5,054 nucleotides of DNA from Deltaproteobacteria bacterium (GCA_023487865.1 JAMDBG010000053.1:1-5054), one strand, 5' to 3'; numbered from the stretch's first letter, positions 1 to 5,054 are shown. Made by a program: numbers and translations. The notes: generated by a model from the sequence alone, not told the origin.

Positions 1-375
1 CGAAGGCCCCAAGGGGGGGGGCCGGGGATGCGGGAACAGTTGCTGCCCACCTCGGCCATTATCGGCATGGGTCTGGGCAAGAGCGTCGCCCTGATCACCG
101 ATGGGCGGTTTTCCGGAGCGACACAGGGGGCCTGCGTCGGACACATTTCCCCGGAAGCCTACCTGGGCGGCCCCATCGCACTCATCGAGGAAGGCGACAC
201 GATCCGGATCGACATCCCGGCACGCAAACTCGATCTGGCAGTCGACCCAAAAGTCCTGGAAGAGAGGAAAAAGTCCTGGCGGCTTCCCGAAAGCACGAAG
301 CTGGAAAAAGGTTCGCTGCTGGAACGCTATCGGCGAATGGTGGGATCGGCCATCAGAGGTTCGGTCCTGGAGTAA
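1..375 (+). CDS. ilvD: Dihydroxy-acid dehydratase family protein (IlvD/Edd), C-terminal fragment with a frame break at a G9 run
   Basis: This is the C-terminal end of an IlvD-type dehydratase, an Fe-S enzyme that dehydrates 2,3-dihydroxy acids to 2-keto acids, for example in branched-chain amino acid synthesis. From 28 the frame reads MREQLLPTSAIIGMGLGK, then the family hallmark TDGRFSG (the serine is the proposed catalytic base), then GHISPEAYLGGPIALIEEGD and a conserved DIPARKLDL tail, ending at TAA 373-375. The IlvD form DGRFSG argues against 6-phosphogluconate dehydratase (Edd). Some IlvD-family members act on sugar acids, so the substrate is open. The conserved preceding motif EGPKGGPGM is split between frames: EGPKGG is read from base 2, while PGM is read from base 22. 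The G run at 13-21 has two more G than the motif needs. The N-terminal part lies outside the window. It is probably co-transcribed with the gene 17 bases downstream. Confidence 0.88.
   Translation, partial: RRPQGGGPGMREQLLPTSAIIGMGLGKSVALITDGRFSGATQGACVGHISPEAYLGGPIALIEEGDTIRIDIPARKLDLAVDPKVLEERKKSWRLPESTKLEKGSLLERYRRMVGSAIRGSVLE
13..21 (+). other. G9 homopolymer causing a frame change in the ilvD-like gene
   Basis: Nine consecutive G sit where the IlvD motif lysine-glycine-glycine-proline-glycine-methionine needs seven. Codons GAA GGC CCC AAG GGG GGG read from base 2, and CCG GGG ATG read from base 22, leaving two surplus G. It is either a base-calling or assembly error or a real slippage tract. 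Confidence 0.75.
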
Positions 376-383
376 GGTGAGGG
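374..383 (+). promoter_or_regulatory. Ribosome binding site of the larA-like gene
   Basis: The sequence AAGGTGAGGG, overlapping the ilvD stop codon, resembles the AGGTGA end of the Shine-Dalgarno consensus. It lies about 9 to 12 bases before the ATG at 393 and supports that start and translation from a shared transcript. Confidence 0.5.
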
Positions 384-392
384 AAGACTGTC

Positions 393-1722
393 ATGACTGT
401 CCGTAAATCGTCATTACCGTATGGCCGGGACCAGGTCGCGGTTCTAATCCCCGAAAGCAATCTCATCGGCATCTACTCTCCGCGCGAAACGGCCCCTGTG
501 GATGACATCCGGTCGGAAATCAGGCGGGCGCTGGCCGCGCCGATCGGAGCGGGGCCGTTGCAGGAGCAGGTTCGGGGCAAGAAAAACGTGGTCCTGATCG
601 CGGATGACAATACCCGGCTGACACCCACCGATCTGCTGATCCCGATTCTCCTGGACGAGTGCAACGCGGCCGGGGTGTCGGATTCGGCGATCACCGTGAT
701 CATCGCCCTCGGGACCCACCGTCCCATGACGGACGCTGAAATCGTCGCCAAGTTCGGCGCCGAAACCCGCCGGCGGGTGGCGATCAGGAATCACCCCTAC
801 AAGGATCCGGATGCCCTCGTCGATCTGGGAATGACCCGGAACGGGGGGCGCATTCTGATCAACCGCACGGTCGTCGAGGCCGATTTCAAAATGGGGATCG
901 GCAGCATCGTCCCCCACCACATCCCCGGGTACGCCGGGGGGGGCGAAAATCATCCAGCCGGGTGTATCGGGCGAGGACACCACGGCTTACACCCATCTAC
1001 TTTCCGTGCGGGCGCCGCGCTCCTACCTTGGCCTTCTGGACAATCCCGTCCGCGAAGAACTCGATGCGATGGCAAGGAAAGTCGGGATGAACACGATCCT
1101 CAACACGGTCCTCAACCGGCGGGGAGAGGTCGTGCAGGCGTTTTTCGGCGACGTCGTGGAGGCCTTCCGGGCTGGCGTTGCAAGGTCCCGGGAGGTTTAT
1201 GAAATCCCTGTGCCGGAAGCGGCGGATATCGTGCTGGCCAGCTCCCATCCATGCGATCTGGATTTCTGGCAGGCCCACAAGACGCTCTATCCGTCCGATC
1301 TGGCGGTCAAGGCGGGCGGCATTGTCATTGTGGTGACCCCTTGCAGCGAAGGGATTTCCCAAATGCATGGCGACATCCTGAAACTGACTTCTCACGGCTC
1401 ACGGCAGATATGGGCCATGGTTTCGGAAAGGCAAGTGCGGGACGAAGTGGGGGCCGCCCTGGCGATCGCCTGGGCGCAGGTCAGGGAGCGGGAAGAGGTC
1501 TGGATCGTGTCGGACGGCATCTGTGGGAAAGAGGCGGCCAAGCTTGGTTTCCGTCACTTCGCCGCGGTCCAGGACGCCCTGGACGCGGCCATTGCTCAAA
1601 AAGGCACCGCCGCGCGGGTGACGGTGTTGACCCAGGCGCCGGACATGCTGCCGCGGATCGCGGCCGCCGCGAATGCGCCCGCATCTCCCGGCACTCCCCT
1701 ATCCGGTATGGCTAGGGTCTGA
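393..1722 (+). CDS. larA: LarA-family nickel-dependent 2-hydroxyacid racemase/epimerase, apparently frameshifted at a G8 run
   Basis: LarA enzymes racemise lactate or epimerise related 2-hydroxyacids using a nickel-pincer nucleotide bound to a lysine. Frame 3 from ATG 393 runs to about 941; frame 1 continues from 943 to TGA 1720-1722. Deleting one G of the run 936-943 gives a 442-residue protein close to the usual LarA length. The numbering is offset by about one from the Lactiplantibacillus plantarum enzyme: Asp72 and Arg75 (DDNTR), His109 (GTHRP), His175/176 (VPHHIPGY), Lys185 (GGAKIIQPG, cofactor lysine), His201 (TTAYTH), then Gln293 and Lys296 in DFWQAHK, where Trp292 stands at the usual Tyr. 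All expected catalytic positions return only in the corrected frame. After 941, the uncorrected frame runs to 1202 with unrelated Arg/Gly-rich sequence. Substrate is unknown: lactate, malate, other hydroxyacids and gluconate-type sugar acids all occur in the family. No larB, larC or larE cofactor genes are in view. Confidence 0.88.
936..943 (+). other. G8 homopolymer causing a frame change at the cofactor-lysine motif of larA
   Basis: Eight G follow TAC GCC. Seven would give GGG GGG GCG AAA ATC, encoding Gly-Gly-Ala-Lys-Ile as in the LarA cofactor-attachment motif. With eight, the reading becomes Gly-Gly-Gly-Glu-Asn and the lysine codon at 946-948 is lost. Confidence 0.85.
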
Positions 1723-2140
1723 TCAAAAGCACCGGCACATGAGAGTCATGCAGAACCTCAAGGGCAACACTGCCGAGCATGAGTTTCTTCATTCCGGTAT
1801 GACCGTGGCTGGCAATGACAATCAAATCCACGCCATTTTCTTTCGCGTACTGGACAATGGATGAAGCCGGCATGCCTCCTTCCGATATATCCGACCTGAC
1901 CCTGATGCCTTCCGAACCGAGCCGGGCTTTTATCCTCTCGAGATACTTTTCCGCTTGCGTGAACTGGAAATTTCTGAATGCCACAAAGTCCCGACCCTCC
2001 CGGCACCACATGATGGGATCAAGAACATTCAAAAGGATGACTTCTCCAATGCTCCCCATTTGTGACAGGTTTATCACTTGATCCAGAGAGCATTCCGCAA
2101 ATGCCGATCCATCAAGGGGAACCAAGATTTTCTGGTACAT
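1712..2140 (-). CDS. Universal stress protein (UspA family), distal gene of a three-gene cluster
   Basis: This is a single-domain, soluble universal stress protein of 142 residues, a usual length. The N-terminus is MYQKILVPLDGS, with Asp10 at the nucleotide-binding strand. The C-terminal ATP-binding motif is A110-S-H-G113, nine residues (HTGMKKLML), then G123-S124. This matches the G-2X-G-9X-G-(S/T) pattern of ATP-binding members except for alanine at the first glycine, a common variant. The last strand is VPVLLIRP. An in-frame GTG at 2164 would add eight residues, but the strong ribosome site lies between it and ATG 2140, so ATG 2140 is chosen. It is a close paralogue of the next gene upstream (2193-2648), and 52 bases separate them. 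Its stop codon lies inside the 3' end of the convergent racemase gene. Such proteins act as dimers in stress survival; no specific partner can be inferred. Confidence 0.93.
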   Translation of the reverse strand: MYQKILVPLDGSAFAECSLDQVINLSQMGSIGEVILLNVLDPIMWCREGRDFVAFRNFQFTQAEKYLERIKARLGSEGIRVRSDISEGGMPASSIVQYAKENGVDLIVIASHGHTGMKKLMLGSVALEVLHDSHVPVLLIRP

Positions 2141-2149
2141 CTCATGCGC

Positions 2150-2158
2150 CCTCCCTCC
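2150..2158 (-). promoter_or_regulatory. Ribosome binding site that fixes the start of the distal usp gene
   Basis: On the minus strand the sequence GGAGGGAGG ends nine bases before ATG 2140-2138. It lies downstream of the alternative GTG at 2164, which makes the GTG start unlikely. Confidence 0.7.
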
Positions 2159-2192
2159 TGTCACTCTTTTTCAGTTCACTGCATTGCCTTCC

Positions 2193-2648
2193 CTAACCCT
2201 GGCAGGATTCCGGCCTGATAAGGAGCACCGGAATATGGGATTCATGGAGAATCCCCAACGCCACGCTGCCCAACATCAGTTTTTTTAGTCCGGTATAACC
2301 GTGGGTGGCGATGACGATCATGTCCATCCCGTTTTTCCGCGCGTAATCGGAGATGGCATCGGCGGGCCGGTTGCCCTCCAGTGACTCCGTTTCTACCTGA
2401 ATGCCCTCGGAAGCCAGTTTAGATTTCACATCCGCAAGATATTTTCTGGATTCCATAAAGAGGCTTTCCCTGACCGCATTGATATCGACGCGGCCGGGAT
2501 ATTCACCGTGCCCCTGGAGATAAACAGTGACCACGTTGAGAAGGGTGACTTCTCCCCCGGCCCCACCTTTTACCAGGTTTTTGACGTGTGGCAGCGCACA
2601 CTCCGCCAACTCCGAACCGTCAAGGGGAACCAAAATTTTTTGATACAT
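2193..2648 (-). CDS. Universal stress protein (UspA family), middle gene of a three-gene cluster
   Basis: This 151-residue single-domain universal stress protein begins MYQKILVPLDGSELAECALP. It carries the ATP-binding motif A114-T-H-G117, nine residues (YTGLKKLML), G127-S128, and ends with IPVLLIRPESCQG. Blocks shared with the distal gene product (MYQKILVPLDGS, KKLMLGSVAL, PVLLIRP) point to a tandem duplication that has since diverged, mostly in the middle helices. An in-frame GTG at 2657 overlaps the AAAGGAGG ribosome site, so ATG 2648 is the start. It is 54 bases downstream of the first usp gene and probably shares its transcript. The fold is a cytoplasmic Rossmann-like alpha/beta dimer; the physiological role is not deducible here. 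Confidence 0.94.
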   Translation of the reverse strand: MYQKILVPLDGSELAECALPHVKNLVKGGAGGEVTLLNVVTVYLQGHGEYPGRVDINAVRESLFMESRKYLADVKSKLASEGIQVETESLEGNRPADAISDYARKNGMDMIVIATHGYTGLKKLMLGSVALGILHESHIPVLLIRPESCQG

Positions 2649-2656
2649 GGCGGACA

Positions 2657-2664
2657 CCTCCTTT
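2657..2664 (-). promoter_or_regulatory. Ribosome binding site that fixes the start of the middle usp gene
   Basis: AAAGGAGG on the minus strand lies eight bases before ATG 2648-2646. The rival GTG at 2657-2655 overlaps its last base, so it cannot be the start served by this site. Confidence 0.75.
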
Positions 2665-2702
2665 ATTTTTCGTTTTAAAAAGGATCAGCATTTACCTTCC
2701 GA

Positions 2703-3161
2703 TCATTTCTCCTGACTCCGGATGAGCAGCACCGGACATTTCGCTTCCTTCATCACCTTTTCCGTGATGCTCCCGATAAAATATTTTTTCAAACCCGTTT
2801 CCCCATGCGAGGCGATCACAATCAGGTCAATCTTTCGCTCGGACGCCACATTCAGAATCTCTTCATAGGGTTGACCTTTGCGGACGTCGGGAATGATCTT
2901 GACCTTCCCGTTATTCTGACACCTGCCGATCGTCTCTTTGAGCTTTTCGTTGGAAAACACGATGCTCTCGTTCATCACCCGTTCCACAATGTTCTGGTCG
3001 AGGCAGTAATCAGACAAACTCCGCTGTAACGTGTTGCTGATGACGTGGAGGAGAAAGATCCTTGCCTGATACGTGGCGGCAATACTCAGGGCCGTTCGGA
3101 AGGCCAGCACCGAGTCTTCCGAGAAATCCGTCGGGACAAGTATTTTCCTGGGTTGAAACAT
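2703..3161 (-). CDS. Universal stress protein (UspA family), promoter-proximal gene of a three-gene cluster
   Basis: This is a 152-residue universal stress protein of a different subtype from its two neighbours. It begins MFQPRKILVPTDFSEDS with Asp12 at the nucleotide site. It has the ATP-binding motif A117-S-H-G120, nine residues (ETGLKKYFI), G130-S131, and ends CPVLLIRSQEK. The PTDFSEDS start is typical of USP proteins common in sulfate reducers and related bacteria. ATG 3161 is preceded by AAAAGGAGG five bases upstream, an excellent ribosome site. It is the first gene of the trio after the 125-base control region and would be transcribed first from the candidate promoter near 3217-3245. 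Cys53, Cys81 and Cys142 are present, but they form no recognisable metal or redox motif. Confidence 0.94.
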   Translation of the reverse strand: MFQPRKILVPTDFSEDSVLAFRTALSIAATYQARIFLLHVISNTLQRSLSDYCLDQNIVERVMNESIVFSNEKLKETIGRCQNNGKVKIIPDVRKGQPYEEILNVASERKIDLIVIASHGETGLKKYFIGSITEKVMKEAKCPVLLIRSQEK

Positions 3162-3166
3162 GAAGG

Positions 3167-3175
3167 CCTCCTTTT
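3167..3175 (-). promoter_or_regulatory. Ribosome binding site of the proximal usp gene
   Basis: AAAAGGAGG on the minus strand, five bases before ATG 3161-3159, is nearly full complementarity to the 16S rRNA tail and implies strong translation. Confidence 0.7.
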
Positions 3176-3216
3176 GCTTTAAGGTCTTTCACGGGGCACA
3201 TATTGGGACCGATTCA

Positions 3217-3245
3217 ACAATAGAGGACGTTTTCCCGTAAGACAA
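3217..3245 (-). promoter_or_regulatory. Candidate sigma-70-type promoter of the usp cluster
   Basis: On the minus strand TTGTCT (3245-3240) and TATTGT (3222-3217) are separated by 17 bases. Each matches four of six consensus bases. Transcription would begin near 3210, about 50 bases before the first usp start codon. This is a by-eye prediction. Read-through from the upstream regulator gene is also possible, as no terminator is seen between them. Confidence 0.4.
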
Positions 3246-3252
3246 TACGGGA
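3233..3252. promoter_or_regulatory. Inverted repeat overlapping the candidate usp promoter, possible operator
   Basis: Seven-base arms TCCCGTA (3233-3239) and TACGGGA (3246-3252) flank a six-base spacer, giving a 20-base dyad that covers the proposed -35 element. No T-run follows on either strand, so it does not look like an intrinsic terminator. A dimeric regulator site is the better reading, and the adjacent LuxR-type protein is an obvious but unproven candidate ligand. Confidence 0.45.
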
Positions 3253-3273
3253 CGATGTCGGGGAAAATACGGG
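3244..3273. repeat. Direct repeat AATACGGG with 22-base spacing
   Basis: AATACGGG occurs at 3244-3251 and again at 3266-3273, exactly 22 bases apart, close to two helical turns. The first copy contributes most of the right arm of the dyad at 3233-3252. Same-face spacing upstream of a promoter suggests an activator or repressor array. Confidence 0.5.
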
Positions 3274-3286
3274 GTAATAACAGGGA

Positions 3287-4549
3287 CTATGAAAGTTTCA
3301 ACAAAAAGGACCGGAGGTTGGCATGCTGGTTTTTAAGACCCAGCTTTCTGCGGATATTGTCTCTATGGTAATCGACAGTTTTGATGGAAATTCCAAGAAT
3401 ATCAGAGATTTCTTTGGTCGTGTTCCCGTTTTTCACAAAATCCGCCACCCGGATCTCCTGGGGTGTGAGAGCGAAACAGGCCTGAGATACCCTGTTGAGG
3501 AAGGGCGAGACGATCTTATTCAGTTGCGCTTCGATCAGCTCCAGACAAGCCCTCTGCTGCCGGCTCAGCGGACTTTCCTTGAGTTTTTCGATATGCGGAA
3601 GAATGGAAATTCTTACATTGGCAAGCACGTTATCTTCCATTTCTTTTCGGTCATCCTCCCGCTGTTTGAGGAGCACTTTCAACGCCGTGTTCACTTCCTC
3701 GAGATTCCGGGATTTGATGGAGAGTTCCTCTTCACTTTGCCTTAAAGTCTCCTCATCCCGCTTGCGTTCCGAAATATCCCGCAGGGACCCGACGATCCGG
3801 CGGGGAATTTTTCCATCGCCGGGCAAGAGGGATGCCGCGATCGAACAGGTTAAAGGAGACCCTCGGTGGTCTCGCAGCTGGACCTCAAAATCGCGGACAG
3901 ATCCCCTTTCCTTGATCTCCTGCAGAAAATCCTTTCTTCTGCCTTTATCGACGTAAAACTCATAGATTGATCGCCCAATCAGATCTTCTCGCTTGAATGG
4001 AACATATTTCTCAATCGAGGGGGAGATCTCCAGAATGGTTCCATCGAGTCCGACTTCATAGTAAATATCTTGAATGTTTTCAAATATCCGGCGGTATCTC
4101 GCTTCGCTGCTGCGCAGCTGTGACTCGATCTTTTTGCGGAGCGTGATATCGAAGATCGAACCGATCAGGCCGTAAGGCGTTCCGTCGGGATTGTTGATTG
4201 TCGCCTTGTTGAAAACAACAATGTGCCTGGTGAAAGACGCATGCATGATGGCGCTTTCGTATGCCTGATCGCCGCCCGTCCGGAGTAACTTCTTATCCGC
4301 CTGTTCATATATTTCAGCGAGATCTTCAGGGGCAATTTCATGGACCGTCCTGCCGACGATGTCTTCCATTTTCCTTCCTAAAAAATTTGCGAATTCCCGA
4401 TTACCGCCCAGATAGGCACCCCGGATGTCTTTGTAAAATATGGGGATGGGAATCGAGTCGATCAGCTTCTGCAGGAAGACTGAGGCTTCGGTTTCTCCAG
4501 TGACGATGGTATCTGACCTTGATCCCCCGATTTTCTTGCTCTTTTTCAT
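3287..4549 (-). CDS. PAS-PAS-LuxR-type HTH transcriptional regulator
   Basis: This is a soluble regulator of 420 residues counted from ATG 4549. PAS domain 1 spans about 24-138 (LIDSIPIPIFYKD to GLIGSIFDITLRKK). PAS domain 2 with its PAC tail spans about 147-263 (SEARYRRIFENIQDIYYE to GSLRDISERKR). A charged coiled-coil linker follows at about 262-310. The C-terminal LuxR/GerE helix-turn-helix spans about 358-415 (LTPQEIRVADFVKNG, TTKEISDILGISIKTVDYHR, NIRRKLGL). There is no receiver, kinase or membrane segment, so it probably couples ligand, redox or energy sensing by PAS directly to DNA binding. An in-frame GTG at 4555 could add two residues; neither start has a good ribosome site, and ATG is preferred. 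It sits 125 bases upstream of the usp trio on the same strand, and control of those genes is inferred from position. The sensed signal is unknown: no haem- or flavin-binding motif is clear. Confidence 0.93.
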   Translation of the reverse strand: MKKSKKIGGSRSDTIVTGETEASVFLQKLIDSIPIPIFYKDIRGAYLGGNREFANFLGRKMEDIVGRTVHEIAPEDLAEIYEQADKKLLRTGGDQAYESAIMHASFTRHIVVFNKATINNPDGTPYGLIGSIFDITLRKKIESQLRSSEARYRRIFENIQDIYYEVGLDGTILEISPSIEKYVPFKREDLIGRSIYEFYVDKGRRKDFLQEIKERGSVRDFEVQLRDHRGSPLTCSIAASLLPGDGKIPRRIVGSLRDISERKRDEETLRQSEEELSIKSRNLEEVNTALKVLLKQREDDRKEMEDNVLANVRISILPHIEKLKESPLSRQQRACLELIEAQLNKIVSPFLNRVSQACFALTPQEIRVADFVKNGNTTKEISDILGISIKTVDYHRDNIRRKLGLKNQHANLRSFLLKLS

Positions 4550-4581
4550 AGTCACGATCTGCTTTAGGCTGTTTTGCTATC

Positions 4582-4597
4582 CATGACCGATGTCATG
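4582..4597. promoter_or_regulatory. Palindrome in the leader of the PAS-LuxR gene, possible operator
   Basis: Arms CATGAC (4582-4587) and GTCATG (4592-4597) are perfect inverted repeats around a four-base centre, CGAT. The site lies just downstream of the predicted transcription start and about 30 bases before the start codon. That position suits autorepression or a small RNA hairpin. It is not followed by a T-run on the coding strand. Confidence 0.45.
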
Positions 4598-4622
4598 CGT
4601 TAACCACAGTATGTTTGAAAGG

Positions 4623-4651
4623 ATTATAATACACATCCGGTGAATGTTCCA
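4623..4651 (-). promoter_or_regulatory. Candidate promoter of the PAS-LuxR gene
   Basis: On the minus strand a perfect -10 TATAAT lies at 4628-4623. The hexamer 17 bases upstream, TGGAAC, matches only three of six -35 bases. Transcription would start near 4616, leaving a leader of about 67 bases. The perfect -10 with a weak -35 suggests activator dependence or low basal expression. Confidence 0.42.
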
Positions 4652-4668
4652 CTTCTCTCCGCGATCCC

Positions 4669-5054
4669 TCAGATGAGATCCAACAGGGTGATTTCCGGCG
4701 GGGCGTTCAGATGCACCGGGGTGAATGTTGTGCCGATTCCCCGGCTGACATAGAGCCGCGAGGATCCGTCCCGGTAGAGACCCTCGGGATAGGGCGTGCG
4801 GAGCTGTGCCAGACTGACACCTGCTCCCGGCCACCCCAACCTGATCTGCCCCCCGTGATAGTGGCTAGACAGGATCAGGGGAATCCCGTGCCTGGCCGCC
4901 CGGGGAAAGATCTCCGGGCGGTGCGACAGGAGAATCGCCGGGACGGCCGGATCGAGTCTCCGCAAGGCGGCGTCAAGGTCCGGTTCCCCGGGGGCAGCCG
5001 AAGGGCAGCGTCGTTTCCCGGACATCGCCGTTCCTGCCGGCATACGCCGCACCG
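4669..5054 (-). CDS. Calcineurin-like metallophosphoesterase, C-terminal fragment
   Basis: This is the C-terminal part of a calcineurin-like phosphoesterase of the YaeI/YkuE type, which uses a two-metal centre to hydrolyse phosphoesters. The 5' part lies beyond the right edge. Visible family motifs, numbered from the edge, are ILLSHRPE (about 40-47, a metal-ligand histidine), SSHYHGGQ (62-69) and YVSRGIGT (101-108), followed by NAPPEITLLDLI and TGA 4671-4669. The usual SGHTHGGQ metal motif here has Ser for Gly and Tyr for Thr, but both histidines are kept. The first roughly 20 residues of the fragment (Arg/Pro/Ala-rich) are not recognisable, and the true start is not in the window. The gene is GC-rich, unlike the regulator downstream on the same strand, from which it is separated by about 119 bases containing that gene's own promoter candidate. 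Confidence 0.85.
   Translation of the reverse strand, partial: VRRMPAGTAMSGKRRCPSAAPGEPDLDAALRRLDPAVPAILLSHRPEIFPRAARHGIPLILSSHYHGGQIRLGWPGAGVSLAQLRTPYPEGLYRDGSSRLYVSRGIGTTFTPVHLNAPPEITLLDLI

Noticed and set aside
444..983. Long minus-strand open frame of 179 codons opposite larA
   Set aside because: It lies wholly antisense to a recognisable gene in GC-rich DNA, has no family motif, and its composition is that of a shadow frame.
942..1202. Continuation of the larA frame from 942 to the stop at 1202 as a genuine C-terminus (269-residue protein)
   Set aside because: Sequence after 941 in this frame is unrelated Arg/Gly/Pro-rich translation, whereas the +1-corrected frame gives uninterrupted LarA homology to 1722.
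3233..3252. Inverted repeat as an intrinsic terminator of the PAS-LuxR gene
   Set aside because: On the minus transcript the stem is followed by AAAACG and not a U-run; on the plus strand it is also not followed by T.
3323..3956. Plus-strand open frames inside the PAS-LuxR gene
   Set aside because: They are antisense to a well-supported protein with clear domains and show Ser/Arg-rich shadow composition.
4577..4834. Minus-strand 85-codon open frame overlapping the phosphoesterase 3' end and the leader of the regulator
   Set aside because: It is out of frame with the recognisable phosphoesterase, has no motif, and runs through the promoter and palindrome region.
1..5054. CRISPR arrays, tRNA/rRNA genes, insertion-sequence ends
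   Set aside because: No regularly spaced long repeats, no cloverleaf or rRNA-like sequence, and no transposase motif were found by eye on either strand.

Overview
The window looks like a chromosomal segment of a Gram-negative anaerobe, most plausibly a Desulfobacterota (former Deltaproteobacteria) lineage. This rests on recognition rather than a search: a protein with two PAS domains and a C-terminal LuxR-type HTH beside a cluster of single-domain universal stress proteins, with strong AGGAGG ribosome sites, is a familiar style there. No tRNA, rRNA, CRISPR array, insertion sequence or prophage signature is visible.

Left end (1-1722, plus strand, GC-rich): the C-terminal part of a dihydroxy-acid dehydratase family gene (ilvD-like) is followed 17 bases later by a LarA-type nickel-dependent 2-hydroxyacid racemase/epimerase gene. 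Both reading frames are broken at poly-G runs. The dehydratase frame changes within a G9 run at 13-21. The racemase frame changes within a G8 run at 936-943, immediately before the codon for the lysine that should carry the nickel-pincer cofactor. Removing two G and one G respectively restores conserved family sequence. I therefore treat both as homopolymer-length changes, from sequencing error or real slippage, rather than decayed genes.

Centre (1712-3161, minus strand, lower GC): three tandem universal stress protein genes, each with the ATP-binding-type glycine motif and its own Shine-Dalgarno sequence. The two distal ones are close paralogues. The last one converges on the racemase gene and overlaps its 3' end by 11 bases. 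The 125-base gap upstream of the trio holds a candidate promoter, an inverted repeat and a 22-base-spaced direct repeat.

Right part (3287-4549, minus): a soluble PAS-PAS-coiled-coil-LuxR-HTH regulator, with its own leader containing a perfect TATAAT and a 6-4-6 palindrome. The far right end (4669-5054, minus, GC-rich again) is the C-terminal fragment of a calcineurin-like metallophosphoesterase.

Working picture (inference): the PAS-LuxR protein senses a ligand or redox cue and controls the adjacent stress proteins, forming a regulator-plus-effectors stress module set between GC-rich metabolic genes. The IlvD-LarA pair is an independent 2-hydroxyacid or sugar-acid module transcribed toward it. 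I see no clearly unprecedented system. The most notable points are the poly-G frame breaks and the repeat-rich control region between the regulator and the stress genes.
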